A stretch of 64,000 bases of DNA from Thetidibacter halocola (GCF_018224955.1 NZ_JAGTUU010000001.1:372001-436000), one strand, 5' to 3'. Counted from the first letter of the stretch, positions 52,150-62,155 are shown. Program-made: numbers and translations. Notes: generated by a model from the letters alone, not told the origin.

Positions 52150-52607
52150 GCCGGGATATCCATCATCGCGGTGAACTCGGCCTCGGCCGCCATCTCTCCG
52201 TCCACCTCGGCGACGCCGCCGAATTTCCAGACCCGCGCGCCGGGCTTGCCGCGCAGCGTGGTCAGTTTCATCCGCAGCTGGTCTCCCGGCGTGACCTTGC
52301 GGCGGAACTTGCACTTGTCGATGGACATGAAATAGACCTTCATCTCCTTGTCGGCCATGTCCAGCGCGCAGCCCACCATGACCGCCGCCGTCTGCGCCAT
52401 CGCCTCGACGATGGTGACGCCCGGCATGATCGGCAGGCCGGGAAAATGGCCCTGGAAATGCGGCTCGTTCATCGTGACGTTCTTGATCCCGACTGCGCTG
52501 GCATAGCCGTCGATCTGCTCGACCCGGTCGACCAGGAGGAACGGGTAACGATGCGGCAGGATGCGCTGGATCAGCTGGATGTCGGCGCGGGTGGGCGTGT
52601 CTGTCAT
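52146..52607 (-). CDS. fabZ: 3-hydroxyacyl-ACP dehydratase
   Basis: Dehydrates 3-hydroxyacyl-ACP in fatty-acid elongation. 153-residue hot-dog fold with [14 protein letters not shown], catalytic His in [15 protein letters not shown] and Glu in TIVEAMAQ. Coupled to lpxA; the shared substrate pool explains the linkage. Confidence 0.97.
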   Translation of the reverse strand: MTDTPTRADIQLIQRILPHRYPFLLVDRVEQIDGYASAVGIKNVTMNEPHFQGHFPGLPIMPGVTIVEAMAQTAAVMVGCALDMADKEMKVYFMSIDKCKFRRKVTPGDQLRMKLTTLRGKPGARVWKFGGVAEVDGEMAAEAEFTAMMDIPA

Positions 52608-52679
52608 GCGGTTCGGGCCTTCCTGTCCTTGATTGGCGAAACCCCTAGCAACCGCCGCCGCGCGGGGCAAGCGCCGCGC

Positions 52680-53321
52680 TCAGTCGGCGGCGGGCGCCGC
52701 TGGCGATGCCGGGGTCTCGGGCGGGGCGGGCTGCGCCGGGGATTCGGGCACAGCCTCGGGGGCCGGGGTCAGCGCACTGCCGTCGCCGATGGCGCCGTCG
52801 ATAAGCTCGATAGCCTCGTCGGTGACATCGATCGCATCCGCCGCCACGAAGACCGCGCGCAGTTCCAGGATGACGGCGGCGCTGGCCTGCTGCATCAGGG
52901 TGCCCAGGACCGGGCGCGCGGCCTCGGCGAACTGGCGCCGGGCGGCCTCACTGCGCGCGCCGAGAGAGCGGGCCTTTTCATCCTGCTCGCGCCGAAGCCG
53001 CTGCACCTTTTCGTCAAAGGCCTCGGCCAACACGCGAAACGCGCCCGCCTCCATCGCGGGCCGGCGCTGGGTGAGGCTGCGCTCTTCCTCGACCAGTTCG
53101 GCCTCGATGCGGCGGTTCTCGGCGGCGATGGCCTGGCCCTCGGACTCAAGCTCGGCGCCGATCCGCGCGCCGAACGCGCTTTCCGAGAACGCGCGTTCGA
53201 AGTCGATCACCAGGACCGCGCTCTGTACGAAGCCGGATGAGACGGGCTCGCCCAGGGATAGGCCCTGGGCCACGCCCATCGCGGGCGCAAGGCACAGGGC
53301 CAGCGCCGCAAGACCCCGCAT
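52680..53321 (-). CDS. ompH: OmpH/Skp-like periplasmic chaperone
   Basis: 213 residues with a signal peptide (MRGLAALALCLAPAMGVAQ), a long charged coiled-coil middle (EGQAIAAENRRIEAELVEEE, KVQRLRREQDEKARSLGARS) and a Pro/Ala-rich tail absent from E. coli Skp. Carries unfolded outer-membrane proteins to BamA. Its ATG overlaps the bamA stop by TGATG. Confidence 0.92.
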   Translation of the reverse strand: MRGLAALALCLAPAMGVAQGLSLGEPVSSGFVQSAVLVIDFERAFSESAFGARIGAELESEGQAIAAENRRIEAELVEEERSLTQRRPAMEAGAFRVLAEAFDEKVQRLRREQDEKARSLGARSEAARRQFAEAARPVLGTLMQQASAAVILELRAVFVAADAIDVTDEAIELIDGAIGDGSALTPAPEAVPESPAQPAPPETPASPAAPAAD

Positions 53322-55708
53322 CAGAACTGGGTCGAGATGGTCAGGTCGAAGTTGAGCGCCTTGTCGAACGACCGTTTCTTGAGCGGCTCCGAGAAGTTCA
53401 GGCGCAGCGGCCCGATGGCGCTGTCCCAGAAGATCGAGAAGCCGACGACATGCCGCGCATCGAACCCGTCAGAGACGACAGAGCCCGTGGCATTCGACTT
53501 GGTCGCGCTCGACAGGCCCCAGACAGAGCCCACGTCGTAGAACAGGCCGCCGGAGATGCCGTATTCCTCGGGAAGGCCCAGCGGGAATTCGGCCTCGAAC
53601 CGGGCCACGGCAAAATAGTTGCCGCCCAGCGGATCGTCGACGCCGGTGGCCTTGTTGATCTCGCGCGGGCCGATGCCGCCATATTCAAAGCCGCGCATGA
53701 CGTTCGGCCCCATCAGGAAGCGATCCGTCACCCGGCCTTCGCCCTGGGAATAGTTCAGTGCCCCAGCCTCGACAGAGGCGCGCAGCGTGACTTCCTCGGA
53801 CAGGACACGGGTCTGCGCGACCGCGCGCACCGTCGACTTGATGAAGGTCGTATCGCCACCAAGACCGGCGAAATCCTGGCCGAACTCCAGCAGCACGCCG
53901 GAATTCGGGTTCAGGCCCGCGCGGCGGGTGTCAAAGCTGTAGGTATAGCCGAGATAGCTGTCAAAGCGCTCGCCCTCGGCGGCCTCGGCCGTGACGATGC
54001 CGCCCACCGCGGTGCCGGTGTTCAGGCTGATGTCGGAATAGCTGAGGCCGTAGCGCAGTTGCAGGCGCCCGTTCTCGGAGACCGGAAACTCGAAGCTGGG
54101 GCTGAACAGGCCCGAGGTCGTATCGTAATCCGCCGCGAGGTTGTCGGTCTCGTTATAGCTGAGCCCGACGCCGAAGGTCACGTCGCGCGCCAGGAAGGCG
54201 GGTTCGGCAAAGCTGAAGCTGTAGGCCCGGGCGCTGCTGGACGTGTTGATCGACAGGCCCAGTTGCTGGCCCCGGCCGAGGAAGTTGCGTTCGGAAAAGC
54301 CGATCGCCGCGCCGAAGCCATTGGTGGTCGAGTAGGACCCGCCGAAGGACAGCGAACCGGTGGGCTGTTCCTCGACATCGACCTCGACGACGACCTGCTG
54401 CGGGGTCGATCCCTCGCGGGCGTTCACCTGCGCGTCCGCGAAATAGCCAAGCGCGCGGATGCGTTCGGCGGATTCGCGGATAGCGCGCGGGTTGAACGGG
54501 TCGCCCTCTACCGTGCTGAACTGGCGGCGCACGACGCGGTCAAGCGTGGTGGTGTTGCCCTCGATATCGATGCGCTCGACGAAGATGCGCTCGCCGCGCG
54601 TCAGCAGCAGCTCGACATCCAGCGTAAGGTCGCGCTCGTTGCGGTTGATGCGCGGCTCGACACGGACGAAATTGAGCCCCTCGCGGATGGCCAGCCGTTC
54701 CAGCCGCGCGATCTCGGATTCGACGAGCGCGGGCGAATAGACCTTGCCCGACTTGAGCTTGACCGCCGACCGGAACAGGTCGACATTGACCTCGGGCAAG
54801 TCGGAATCGACGGAAACCTCGCCCACGCGGAACTGCTGGCCCTCTTCGACGTTGAACGTCACGAAGAACCCGTCGCGCTCTTGCGAAAGCTCGGAATTCA
54901 CCCCGGTGATGCGAAAATCGACATAGCCGCGCGAGGCGTAGAAATCACGCAGCAACTGCTTGTCGAACTCGATCCGGTCCTCGACAAAGGTGTCGCGGCG
55001 GATGATGGCGCGCAGCAGGCCGGCCTGCTTGGTGTCCAGCACCCGACGCAGGCGACGGTCGGAATAGGCGTTGTTGCCGACAAAGCCGATACGCTCGATC
55101 TCGGCGACGCCGCCCTCGAATATCTCGAAAACAAGGTCGATGCGGTTGTCGCTGCGGCGGATCACCTTGGGGGTGACGCGCGCCGCGATGCGGCCCTGCA
55201 CGCCATAGGCCTCGGAGATCAGCTGGGCATCCTGCTCGGCAAGGCGCGGATTGAACACGCGGCGCGATTCGGACTTGATCAGCGGCAACAGGTCCTCGTC
55301 CTTGATGCGCGAGTTGCCCTCGAAGCTGATGCGGTTGACCGTTGGATACTCGACCACCTTGATGACCAGCCGCGAGCCCTGCGGAATGATCTCGACCTCT
55401 TCGAACAGGCCCGAGGCGACAAGGCGCTGGTAGGCGTCATTGAGTTCGGCCGCGCTGACCGGCTGGCCGCGCGCGATGCCGGCATAGGACAGGATCGTGC
55501 CTGCCTCGATCCGGGTATTGCCCTCGATCGCCACGGAACTGAAACTGTAGGATTGCGCCTGCACCTGTTGCGGGGCGCCCGAAACGCCAACCGAAAGTGC
55601 CAGCGCGATGGCCACGGCCTTCGCTGCGCCGGAAAGGTGTGCGGCGGCACGACCCTTGGTGCGGCGATTGTCTTCACGCGGCCCGCGCGTGTTCTCCACT
55701 GCCCACAT
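53321..55708 (-). CDS. bamA: Outer membrane protein assembly factor BamA
   Basis: Core of the Bam complex that inserts beta-barrel proteins. About 795 residues: N-terminal signal region (AAKAVAIALALSVGVSGAP), five POTRA domains (first strand FSSVAIEGNTRIEAGTIL), and a 16-stranded barrel ending in LTISTQF with the C-terminal Phe. The start is uncertain: this ATG lacks a clear ribosome site and a GTG 12 codons upstream is possible. Confidence 0.97.
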   Translation of the reverse strand: MWAVENTRGPREDNRRTKGRAAAHLSGAAKAVAIALALSVGVSGAPQQVQAQSYSFSSVAIEGNTRIEAGTILSYAGIARGQPVSAAELNDAYQRLVASGLFEEVEIIPQGSRLVIKVVEYPTVNRISFEGNSRIKDEDLLPLIKSESRRVFNPRLAEQDAQLISEAYGVQGRIAARVTPKVIRRSDNRIDLVFEIFEGGVAEIERIGFVGNNAYSDRRLRRVLDTKQAGLLRAIIRRDTFVEDRIEFDKQLLRDFYASRGYVDFRITGVNSELSQERDGFFVTFNVEEGQQFRVGEVSVDSDLPEVNVDLFRSAVKLKSGKVYSPALVESEIARLERLAIREGLNFVRVEPRINRNERDLTLDVELLLTRGERIFVERIDIEGNTTTLDRVVRRQFSTVEGDPFNPRAIRESAERIRALGYFADAQVNAREGSTPQQVVVEVDVEEQPTGSLSFGGSYSTTNGFGAAIGFSERNFLGRGQQLGLSINTSSSARAYSFSFAEPAFLARDVTFGVGLSYNETDNLAADYDTTSGLFSPSFEFPVSENGRLQLRYGLSYSDISLNTGTAVGGIVTAEAAEGERFDSYLGYTYSFDTRRAGLNPNSGVLLEFGQDFAGLGGDTTFIKSTVRAVAQTRVLSEEVTLRASVEAGALNYSQGEGRVTDRFLMGPNVMRGFEYGGIGPREINKATGVDDPLGGNYFAVARFEAEFPLGLPEEYGISGGLFYDVGSVWGLSSATKSNATGSVVSDGFDARHVVGFSIFWDSAIGPLRLNFSEPLKKRSFDKALNFDLTISTQF

Positions 55709-55812
55709 GGTAACAACCCGATCTGAAATCCCTCGGAATGTCACTATCGGGAATGGGGGGCCTTGTCAAAACCGCGTGGCGCGGTTTTCCGCATCCGTGG
55801 CAGACGCGCCTC

Positions 55813-55944
55813 TCAGTGCAGGATCGAACCCAGCCAGGCACCGGCGAAAAGCGCGAAAACGATGGTGCAAATGTAAAGCAGCCGGTCCCAGTTGATGGTC
55901 ACCAGGAGGCTCACGCTGCGGTATCCGGCGGCAATCGTCTGCAT
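55813..55944 (-). CDS. 43-residue single-span membrane microprotein
   Basis: A small frame with a convincing ribosome site (AGGAAAGGA eight bases before ATG). The product begins MQTIAAGYRSVSLLVTINWD and its second half, LLYICTIVFALFAGAWLGSI, is one hydrophobic span. It lies in the 380-base gap between rseP and bamA, same strand. I recognise no named family; gene size, codon bias and ribosome site argue it is real. Confidence 0.65.
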   Translation of the reverse strand: MQTIAAGYRSVSLLVTINWDRLLYICTIVFALFAGAWLGSILH

Positions 55945-56036
55945 GGATTCGGTCCTTTCCTGCGTGCAGACAGGCTAGCGCGACATTCGGGCAGGAATTT
56001 GACGTGCATCGGGCGGATTGTGACCGAAGGGAACGA

Positions 56037-56062
56037 CAATGCCCGGCACGGACCGGGCATTG
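56037..56062 (-). terminator. Hairpin downstream of rseP
   Basis: CAATGCCCGG (56037-56046) pairs perfectly with CCGGGCATTG (56053-56062). The leftward tail is TCGTTCC, a poor T-run, so termination may be partial; it lies between rseP and the microprotein gene. Confidence 0.5.
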
Positions 56063-56088
56063 TGGACATTCCGGCGACGATGACCCGC

Positions 56089-57435
56089 TCAGGGACAGAA
56101 AATGTCGTTCGACAGGGCAAAGACCATCAGGCCCAGGATCACCGTCAGCCCGATCGACATCAGCACGCGCAGCGCCTTGTCCGAGGGCGGACGGCCCGAT
56201 ACCGCCTCGTAGGCGTAGAAAACCAGATGCCCGCCATCCAGAACCGGCACCGGGAACAGGTTCAGCAGGCCCACGGCGGTCGACAGAACGGCGATGAACC
56301 AGATGAAGCTGGCGGTGCCTTGGCTGGCCATGTCGCCGCTGGTCTCTGCGATGCCGATGGGCCCGGACAGGTTGCAGCTGCTGATCCGGCCTGTCACCAT
56401 GTGCCACAGACCAGAGATCGAGCCCTGCATGATCGCGCCCACCTGCTCGACCCCGCCCCACAGCGCCGCGCCAAATCCCAGCGACTGCGTCGCCGGCTCG
56501 AACGCCATGCCACCGACGATGCCGATGCGATAGAAGGTCTGGAAACTGTTGTCGGGCTGCGGCTCGTCCACGCGGCGCGGCGTCAGCGTCATGTCCAGAA
56601 TCTCGCCGTCGCGCCAAACCGCGATGTCCAGCGGCGCCCCTGCAGAGCTTTCGACGCTGTCCTTGAGCTGGGCAAAGGCAAAGATCTCCTGCCCGTCGAT
56701 GGCGGTGATCACGTCGCCCGGGCGCATGCCGATGTCACCCGCCGCCGAGCGCGGCACGATCTGCGTGGCGATGGGCGGCAGGACATACGGCCCGGCCACG
56801 TCGATCCGCGCGCCGTCGCGATCCACCGTGTAGGTCAGCTGCGGCGCAACCGGCAGGGACTTCAGGAATTCATCATAAGCGACGCCATCCTCGAACGAGG
56901 GTGGCGTGCGCCCCTCGATCGCCAGCACCGTATCGTCCGAGCGCAACTCCTGCGCCACAGGCAAGGTGCGCAACTCGCCCACGGTCAGCGGGTCGGCCAC
57001 CTCGCCACGCATCATGAAGACGCCGGTGAAGATCACGATCGACAGGATGAAGTTGAAGATCGGCCCCGCCGCCACCGTCGCCGTGCGCGCCCAGAGCGGT
57101 GCCCCGGCCATGGTCGAGCGCCGCTGTTCCTCGGTCATGCCGGCCAGCGCCTCGGTGTCGGTGCTGGCCGAACTGGGATCGCCGTCGCCACGGAATTTCA
57201 CATAGCCGCCAAAGGGAAGCGCCGCGAACTGCCATTTCGTGCCGTGCCTGTCGACGCGCGAGAACAGGACGGGACCAAACCCCAGCGAGAAGACCTCGGC
57301 GTAGATTCCCGACCACTTGCCCACGATGTAATGGCCGTATTCATGGATCGCGACGATCACCGAAAGGGCCACGACAAAGGCGACAAGCGTCCAGAGGACG
57401 CCGCCGAAATGCGGGATCAGGCTGGTCAGGTCCAA
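56089..57435 (-). CDS. rseP: Site-2 metalloprotease RseP
   Basis: Intramembrane zinc protease of the sigma-E-type stress pathway and signal-peptide clearance. 448 residues with HEYGHYIVG in the first span, two PDZ-like regions (SAAGDIGMRPGDVITAIDG) and NLFPVPVLDGGHL near the C-terminus. It uses a TTG start: no ATG gives the conserved N-terminus DLTSLIPHFG. Lies between dxr and bamA as is usual in this group. Confidence 0.96.
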   Translation of the reverse strand: MDLTSLIPHFGGVLWTLVAFVVALSVIVAIHEYGHYIVGKWSGIYAEVFSLGFGPVLFSRVDRHGTKWQFAALPFGGYVKFRGDGDPSSASTDTEALAGMTEEQRRSTMAGAPLWARTATVAAGPIFNFILSIVIFTGVFMMRGEVADPLTVGELRTLPVAQELRSDDTVLAIEGRTPPSFEDGVAYDEFLKSLPVAPQLTYTVDRDGARIDVAGPYVLPPIATQIVPRSAAGDIGMRPGDVITAIDGQEIFAFAQLKDSVESSAGAPLDIAVWRDGEILDMTLTPRRVDEPQPDNSFQTFYRIGIVGGMAFEPATQSLGFGAALWGGVEQVGAIMQGSISGLWHMVTGRISSCNLSGPIGIAETSGDMASQGTASFIWFIAVLSTAVGLLNLFPVPVLDGGHLVFYAYEAVSGRPPSDKALRVLMSIGLTVILGLMVFALSNDIFCP

Positions 57436-57480
57436 AACGTCGCGCCCCCTGTTATTGCGCTCTTCGGTCGGGCCGCGCCG

Positions 57481-58653
57481 TCAGGCCCCGCCCGCGATGA
57501 TCTCGCGGGCCGTCTGCCTAGCGAGATGGTCCGCATGGTGGACGTTATCAAGAGTTATCGCGGCATCAATAAGGCCCGATTGGGCCGAAAGGCCGGAGAG
57601 CACGTCCTCGACGACACCCGCCATGCGTGTAAATCCGATGCGCCGCGCGATGAACCCGTCCAGCGCCTCTTCCTTGGCGGCGTTGAACACCGCGCCCGCC
57701 AGGCCGCCCGCCTGCATCACCTCGCGCGCCAGCCGCAGCGCCGGCCAGCGAACCTCGCAAGCCTTGCGGAAGGTCAGGCTGCCCAGCGCCGCCAGGTCCA
57801 GCCGCGCCACCGGCAGGTCGCGGCGTTCCGGGTAATGCAGGGCAAAGCCGATGGCGTGGCGCATGTCGGGCGGCCCCACATGCGCCATCAGAGCCCCGTC
57901 GCGGAAGCCGACCAGCGCGTGAATCAGGCTTTCGGGATGCACCACGGCCTCGATCTGACTGGGATCGACGCCGAAAAATTCACGGGTTTCAATCAGTTCC
58001 AGAGCCTTGTTGAACATGGACGCGGAATCGATGGTGATGCGCTGGCCCATGTCCCAGTTGGGATGGGTCGCGGCCTCTTCGGGCGTGGCATTCGCCAGCG
58101 CCTCAAGCGGCCAGTCGCGGAAGGCGCCGCCAGAGGCGGTGATGACGATGCGCTCGACCGTGGCGATATCCTCGCCGATCAGTGCCTGGAACACGGCGGA
58201 ATGCTCGCTGTCCACCGGCAGGATGGTGGCGCCATGCGCCTTCGCCGTCTCCAGCATCAGGCGGCCCGCGCAGACCATGCTTTCCTTGTTGGCCAGCGCC
58301 AGCGCCGCCCCCTGCCTCAGTGCGCGCAGCCCCGGCTCCAGCCCGGCGGCGCCGACAATGCAGGACATGACCCAGTCCGCCGGCCGGTCCGCCGCCTCGA
58401 GCAGCGCCGCACGGCCCGCCGCGGCCTGGACGCCCGAGCCCGCCAGCGCGTCGCGCAGCGCGGGCAGTTGCGCCTCGTCCGCGGTGACGGCGACCTCCGC
58501 CCCCAGGCGGCGCGCGTCAAACGCCAGTTGCGACACGTTGCGCGCGCCGCTCAGCGCCACCACGCGATAGGCGTCCGGGTCGCGGGCGATCAGGTCTATC
58601 GTGTTCTGTCCGATCGAGCCCGTCGCGCCGAAGATCGAGATGGCACGCGTCAT
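57481..58653 (-). CDS. dxr: 1-deoxy-D-xylulose 5-phosphate reductoisomerase
   Basis: Second step of the MEP isoprenoid pathway, NADPH-dependent. 390 residues with SIFGATGSIGQNTIDLI at the N-terminus, LANKESMVCAG, PVDSEHSAVFQAL and SASMFNKALELIE for metal and substrate. ATGA overlap with the cdsA stop. Confidence 0.97.
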   Translation of the reverse strand: MTRAISIFGATGSIGQNTIDLIARDPDAYRVVALSGARNVSQLAFDARRLGAEVAVTADEAQLPALRDALAGSGVQAAAGRAALLEAADRPADWVMSCIVGAAGLEPGLRALRQGAALALANKESMVCAGRLMLETAKAHGATILPVDSEHSAVFQALIGEDIATVERIVITASGGAFRDWPLEALANATPEEAATHPNWDMGQRITIDSASMFNKALELIETREFFGVDPSQIEAVVHPESLIHALVGFRDGALMAHVGPPDMRHAIGFALHYPERRDLPVARLDLAALGSLTFRKACEVRWPALRLAREVMQAGGLAGAVFNAAKEEALDGFIARRIGFTRMAGVVEDVLSGLSAQSGLIDAAITLDNVHHADHLARQTAREIIAGGA

Positions 58654-59438
58654 TGCACCCCCGGGGGAAAGCCCACGATCTGCCCGGCGATCAGGATGAA
58701 CAGCGCCGCGCCCAGCATCCCGTCGAACCGGTCCAGCAGGCCGCCATGGCCGGGAATCAGGTGCGAGCTGTCCTTGACGCCCTCGCGCCGCTTCAGCGCG
58801 CTTTCACCGATATCGCCGATCTGGCTGGCCATGCTGACCGCGATGGAAATGCCCGCCAGCCCCGGCCCAGCAGCCGTCGCCTTGGCGAAGAGGATTCCGA
58901 CCACCGCCGCGCCAATCCAGCCCGCCACCGTGCCCGACCAGGTCTTTTTCGGACTGACGAGCGGCCAGAGTTTCGGCCCCCCGATCATCCGCCCCGCGAA
59001 ATAGCCCGCGACGTCCGTGACCACCACGACCAGTACCAGCCAGGCCATCCAGACCAGCCCGAAATCGTCGCGCACCGCCATCATGCCATAGCCCGCCAGC
59101 AGGATCAGTGCGGTAAAGACCGCGTAGGTCGCAGCGCGCCGCTCCATCCGGGCGAACCCCAGCATCGAGGGCAGCATCAGCAGCGGCAGGGCAAAGCCGG
59201 GCGGGATCTCGGCCGCGATCAGCGCGGCGGCGGCGGCGGCGGCACCGAGAATGTATTGCGAGGCCGAGCGCGCGGTATCCAGCATCGACACCAGCTCCCA
59301 AACCATCAGCCCGCAGATGACGGCGATCAGGATGTGGAACCACAGACCGCCGGCCCAGACCGCGGCCATGCCGACCGCCACCAGCCCCACGCCCGAGGCG
59401 ACTCGGGCGGCCAGATCCTCCCAGCGTGGGTCGCTCAT
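58650..59438 (-). CDS. cdsA: Phosphatidate cytidylyltransferase
   Basis: Makes CDP-diacylglycerol. 262 residues, about seven membrane spans, with the C-terminal signature from KRREGVKDSS to HGGLLDRFDGM. The start MSDPRWEDL overlaps the uppS stop by ATGA. Confidence 0.96.
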   Translation of the reverse strand: MSDPRWEDLAARVASGVGLVAVGMAAVWAGGLWFHILIAVICGLMVWELVSMLDTARSASQYILGAAAAAAALIAAEIPPGFALPLLMLPSMLGFARMERRAATYAVFTALILLAGYGMMAVRDDFGLVWMAWLVLVVVVTDVAGYFAGRMIGGPKLWPLVSPKKTWSGTVAGWIGAAVVGILFAKATAAGPGLAGISIAVSMASQIGDIGESALKRREGVKDSSHLIPGHGGLLDRFDGMLGAALFILIAGQIVGFPPGVQ

Positions 59439-60160
59439 GCCGAGACGGCCCCGAAACGCCGGTCGCGACGGCCATAGCTCTGCGACAGGCGCGCCAGTTC
59501 CTCGGCGGTGAAATCGGGCCACAGCGTGTCGACGAACTCGTATTCCGCATAGGCCGATTGCCACAGCAGGAAGTTGGAAATCCGCGCCTCGCCGCTGGTG
59601 CGGATCACCAGGTCTGGATCAGGCAGAACGCAGGTGTCGAGATACTTTGGCAAGGTTTCCTCGGTCACGTCCTGGGGGCGCAGCCGGCCTGCCTGCACGT
59701 CCTCGGCCAGCCGCTTCGTGGCCCGCGCCACCTCGTCCCGGCCGCCATAGTTCAGCGCGATGGTCAGGTTGGTCCCGGTGCAATGCGACGTCATCTGCTC
59801 GGCCTCGTCCATCAGGGTCCGCAGCTTGGCGTCCAGGCGCGGTCGGTCGCCGATGAATCGAACGCGCACGTTTTCCTTCACGAAGGCCTGCATTTCCTTC
59901 ATGATGTAGCGCCGGAACAGGCTCATCAGCCCGGCCACCTCGACTTGGGTGCGCTTCCAGTTTTCGGTCGAGAAGGCAAAGATCGTCAGATACTTGATGC
60001 CCAATTCGGGGCAGGCCTCGACGACCTCGCGGACGCGCTTGGCGCCGCGCTGGTGGCCGAACAGGCGCGGCCGGTTGCGCATCTGCGCCCAGCGCCCGTT
60101 GCCGTCCATGATGATGGCCACGTGATGCGGTCCATCGGTTTCACGGAAGGCTTTGGGCAT
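59435..60160 (-). CDS. uppS: Undecaprenyl (isoprenyl) diphosphate synthase
   Basis: cis-Prenyltransferase producing the lipid carrier of cell-wall precursors. 241 residues with IIMDGNGRWAQMRNRPRLFG, FAFSTENWKR, NYGGRDEV and LVIRTSGEARISNFLLWQ. First gene of the leftward envelope operon (GAGAGGATAGACC before ATG); a divergent M48 protease starts 121 bases away. Confidence 0.97.
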   Translation of the reverse strand: MPKAFRETDGPHHVAIIMDGNGRWAQMRNRPRLFGHQRGAKRVREVVEACPELGIKYLTIFAFSTENWKRTQVEVAGLMSLFRRYIMKEMQAFVKENVRVRFIGDRPRLDAKLRTLMDEAEQMTSHCTGTNLTIALNYGGRDEVARATKRLAEDVQAGRLRPQDVTEETLPKYLDTCVLPDPDLVIRTSGEARISNFLLWQSAYAEYEFVDTLWPDFTAEELARLSQSYGRRDRRFGAVSA

Positions 60161-60281
60161 GGTCTATCCTCTCGGGTTCTGCCCTGTGATAGCGCAAGCG
60201 CGCGGGAAGGACAAAGCGCAAAGTCGCAAAGCCGTGAACGCCCCCGGTTGCGCATCGCCGCAGGCGCGCCATATTCCCCCC

Positions 60282-60968
60282 ATGCTCAAGTTCACGCCCA
60301 TCCTTCTCGCCATCCTCTACGCGCTGGTGATGTATCGCTTCTCGGTCTGGCGCACCGCGCGCGAGCTCGACGCGCGGTCGACCGAGCTGGCCGATGCCGG
60401 GCTGAGGCGGCTGACCGACAGGATGGCGGCGGCCCTGTCGCTGCCGCGCATCCGCGTGCATGTCTACGAGATCGAGCCGATCAACGGGCTGGCCGCGCCG
60501 GATGGGCGGATCTTCATCACAAGGGGATTCTACAACAAGTACCGTGCCGGCGAGGTCTCGGCCGAGGAACTGGCCAGCGTGATCGCACATGAGATGGGGC
60601 ACGTCGCGCTGGGCCACACGCGGCGACGGATGATCGACTTTTCCGGCCAGAACGCGCTGCGCACCGCGCTGGCCATGGTGCTGAGCCGGTTCCTGCCGGG
60701 CGTCGGCGTGGCGATTGCCAACATGCTGACCTCACTGCTGGCGGCGCGGCTGTCGCGGTCGGATGAATACGAGGCCGACGAGTATGCAGCAGCGCTGCTG
60801 GTCAAGGCGGGAATCGGGCTGGCGCCGCAGATCTCGATGTTCCAGAAGCTCGACGCCATGACGCAGGCGCGCGCGGGCGCCGTGCCCGCATGGCTGATGT
60901 CGCACCCCAAGACGGCAGAACGCATCGCCGCCCTGCGCGCGCTCGAGGACAAGTGGGAAAAGGCCTAG
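60282..60968 (+). CDS. M48-family metalloprotease
   Basis: 228 residues with one N-terminal span (LKFTPILLAILYALVMYRF), the zinc site SVIAHEMGHVALGH near residue 103, a second hydrophobic stretch (LPGVGVAIANMLTSLLAARL) and the third ligand in DEYEADEYAA; ends with SHPKTAERIAAL typical of HtpX/M48 proteins. Probably membrane protein quality control. No strong ribosome site is visible before this ATG. Confidence 0.9.
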   Translation: MLKFTPILLAILYALVMYRFSVWRTARELDARSTELADAGLRRLTDRMAAALSLPRIRVHVYEIEPINGLAAPDGRIFITRGFYNKYRAGEVSAEELASVIAHEMGHVALGHTRRRMIDFSGQNALRTALAMVLSRFLPGVGVAIANMLTSLLAARLSRSDEYEADEYAAALLVKAGIGLAPQISMFQKLDAMTQARAGAVPAWLMSHPKTAERIAALRALEDKWEKA

Positions 60969-60975
60969 GCGGGCC

Positions 60976-62127
60976 TCACACCCCGTCCGCTGGCAGCAGT
61001 CGGAACGACGCCTCGGCCACGTCCTGACCGTTGACTTGCAGGATCACCGCGTGCGGACCGGGATGCAGGCGAAAGGTCGTTGCGTCCCCCTTCAGCCGAT
61101 GCGCCTTTTCCAGCCGCAGCGCCGCGCCCGGCCCGACCTGCCCCTTGCCCAGCTTGAACACCTTTTCCGCCGCCCCCGTGGGTCGGTGAAAGCGCAGCCG
61201 GTAATCCGCCAGCACCGGCAGGTCGGCATCCGCGCCGATCTCGGCCACCACCGGCAGCGCCTCGCCGATGCGCACGGACCCTGGCAGGATCAGCCGCGCC
61301 CGCAGCGTGCCGTCTGTCCGGTAGCCCAGGAGCGCCAGCGCATCCGGCTCGCCCCGCTCAATCGCGGTGCGCAGTGCGTGCCGCGTGATCCAGGCCATTT
61401 CCCGCGCATCTTGCAGGCCGGCCCGTTGCCAGGCGGCCAGCCGCGCGGGCACAAGGTCCGGCACCAGTTTCCCGATATCGTTCATGTGGTTGGCCACCGA
61501 CCGCGTGACATAGCGCGTGGGGTCCGCATGCAGCACGTCGAGGAAACGCAGCGGCACACGCGGGTCCAGCGTGATGTTGCGCGCCCAGGGCAGACGCGGC
61601 CGCGTGCCCTCGCTGACCAGCCGACGGACATGGTAATTGTCGTCCTGCGCCCACCGGTCCAGCCGCGCCAGGGTCTCGTCCGGCCAGCGGTTCAGAAAGG
61701 GACGGATGTAGAACTCCATCGAGAACCGCTGCGTCGCCGCGTGCAGCAGGTCCAGCGCCCGCTCGCGGTGATCCTCGAGTCCGTGCCTTGCGGCGAGGAT
61801 GCCCGGCACCGCGTGGATGAAGCGCCCGAAATCGTCGTCGGTGCGCGACGGGTCGAGCGGCGGCGGCATCGCGGCCTCCAGCGCCTCGGCCATGGCAGGA
61901 AAATCGCGCGGCAACTGCGCCTCGATGCAATCGGCGATCCAGTCGAGTCGCTCCAGCAGGCCGCGCCCGGTCAGCCCGCCGACGGCCTGGGCACGAAAGC
62001 GCGCGGCGTCGAATCCCGACAACACGGCATAGTCCCGCGCCAGGTCGGCCACCGTTCCCTCGTTGAACAACTGGTCGGCAAGCGAGAACCCGGCCCCGCC
62101 GCCCTGCCCGTCCGGTCCGCGCGCCAT
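60976..62127 (-). CDS. AlkC-like DNA alkylation repair protein
   Basis: 383-residue HEAT-repeat DNA glycosylase family member. Hallmarks are FIRPFLNRWPDETLARLDRW, DDNYHVRRLVSEGTRPRLPW and YVTRSVANHMNDIGK. After about residue 275 it has an extra beta-rich (Ig-like) C-terminal domain (LRLEKAHRLKGDATTFRLHP, PHAVILQVNGQDVAEASF), an arrangement known in the AlkC branch. Removes 3-methyl purines. Convergent with the M48 gene, seven bases apart. Confidence 0.9.
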   Translation of the reverse strand: MARGPDGQGGGAGFSLADQLFNEGTVADLARDYAVLSGFDAARFRAQAVGGLTGRGLLERLDWIADCIEAQLPRDFPAMAEALEAAMPPPLDPSRTDDDFGRFIHAVPGILAARHGLEDHRERALDLLHAATQRFSMEFYIRPFLNRWPDETLARLDRWAQDDNYHVRRLVSEGTRPRLPWARNITLDPRVPLRFLDVLHADPTRYVTRSVANHMNDIGKLVPDLVPARLAAWQRAGLQDAREMAWITRHALRTAIERGEPDALALLGYRTDGTLRARLILPGSVRIGEALPVVAEIGADADLPVLADYRLRFHRPTGAAEKVFKLGKGQVGPGAALRLEKAHRLKGDATTFRLHPGPHAVILQVNGQDVAEASFRLLPADGV

Positions 62128-62155
62128 CGGTGCCTCCTGTCCGGTCTCCGCCGCC

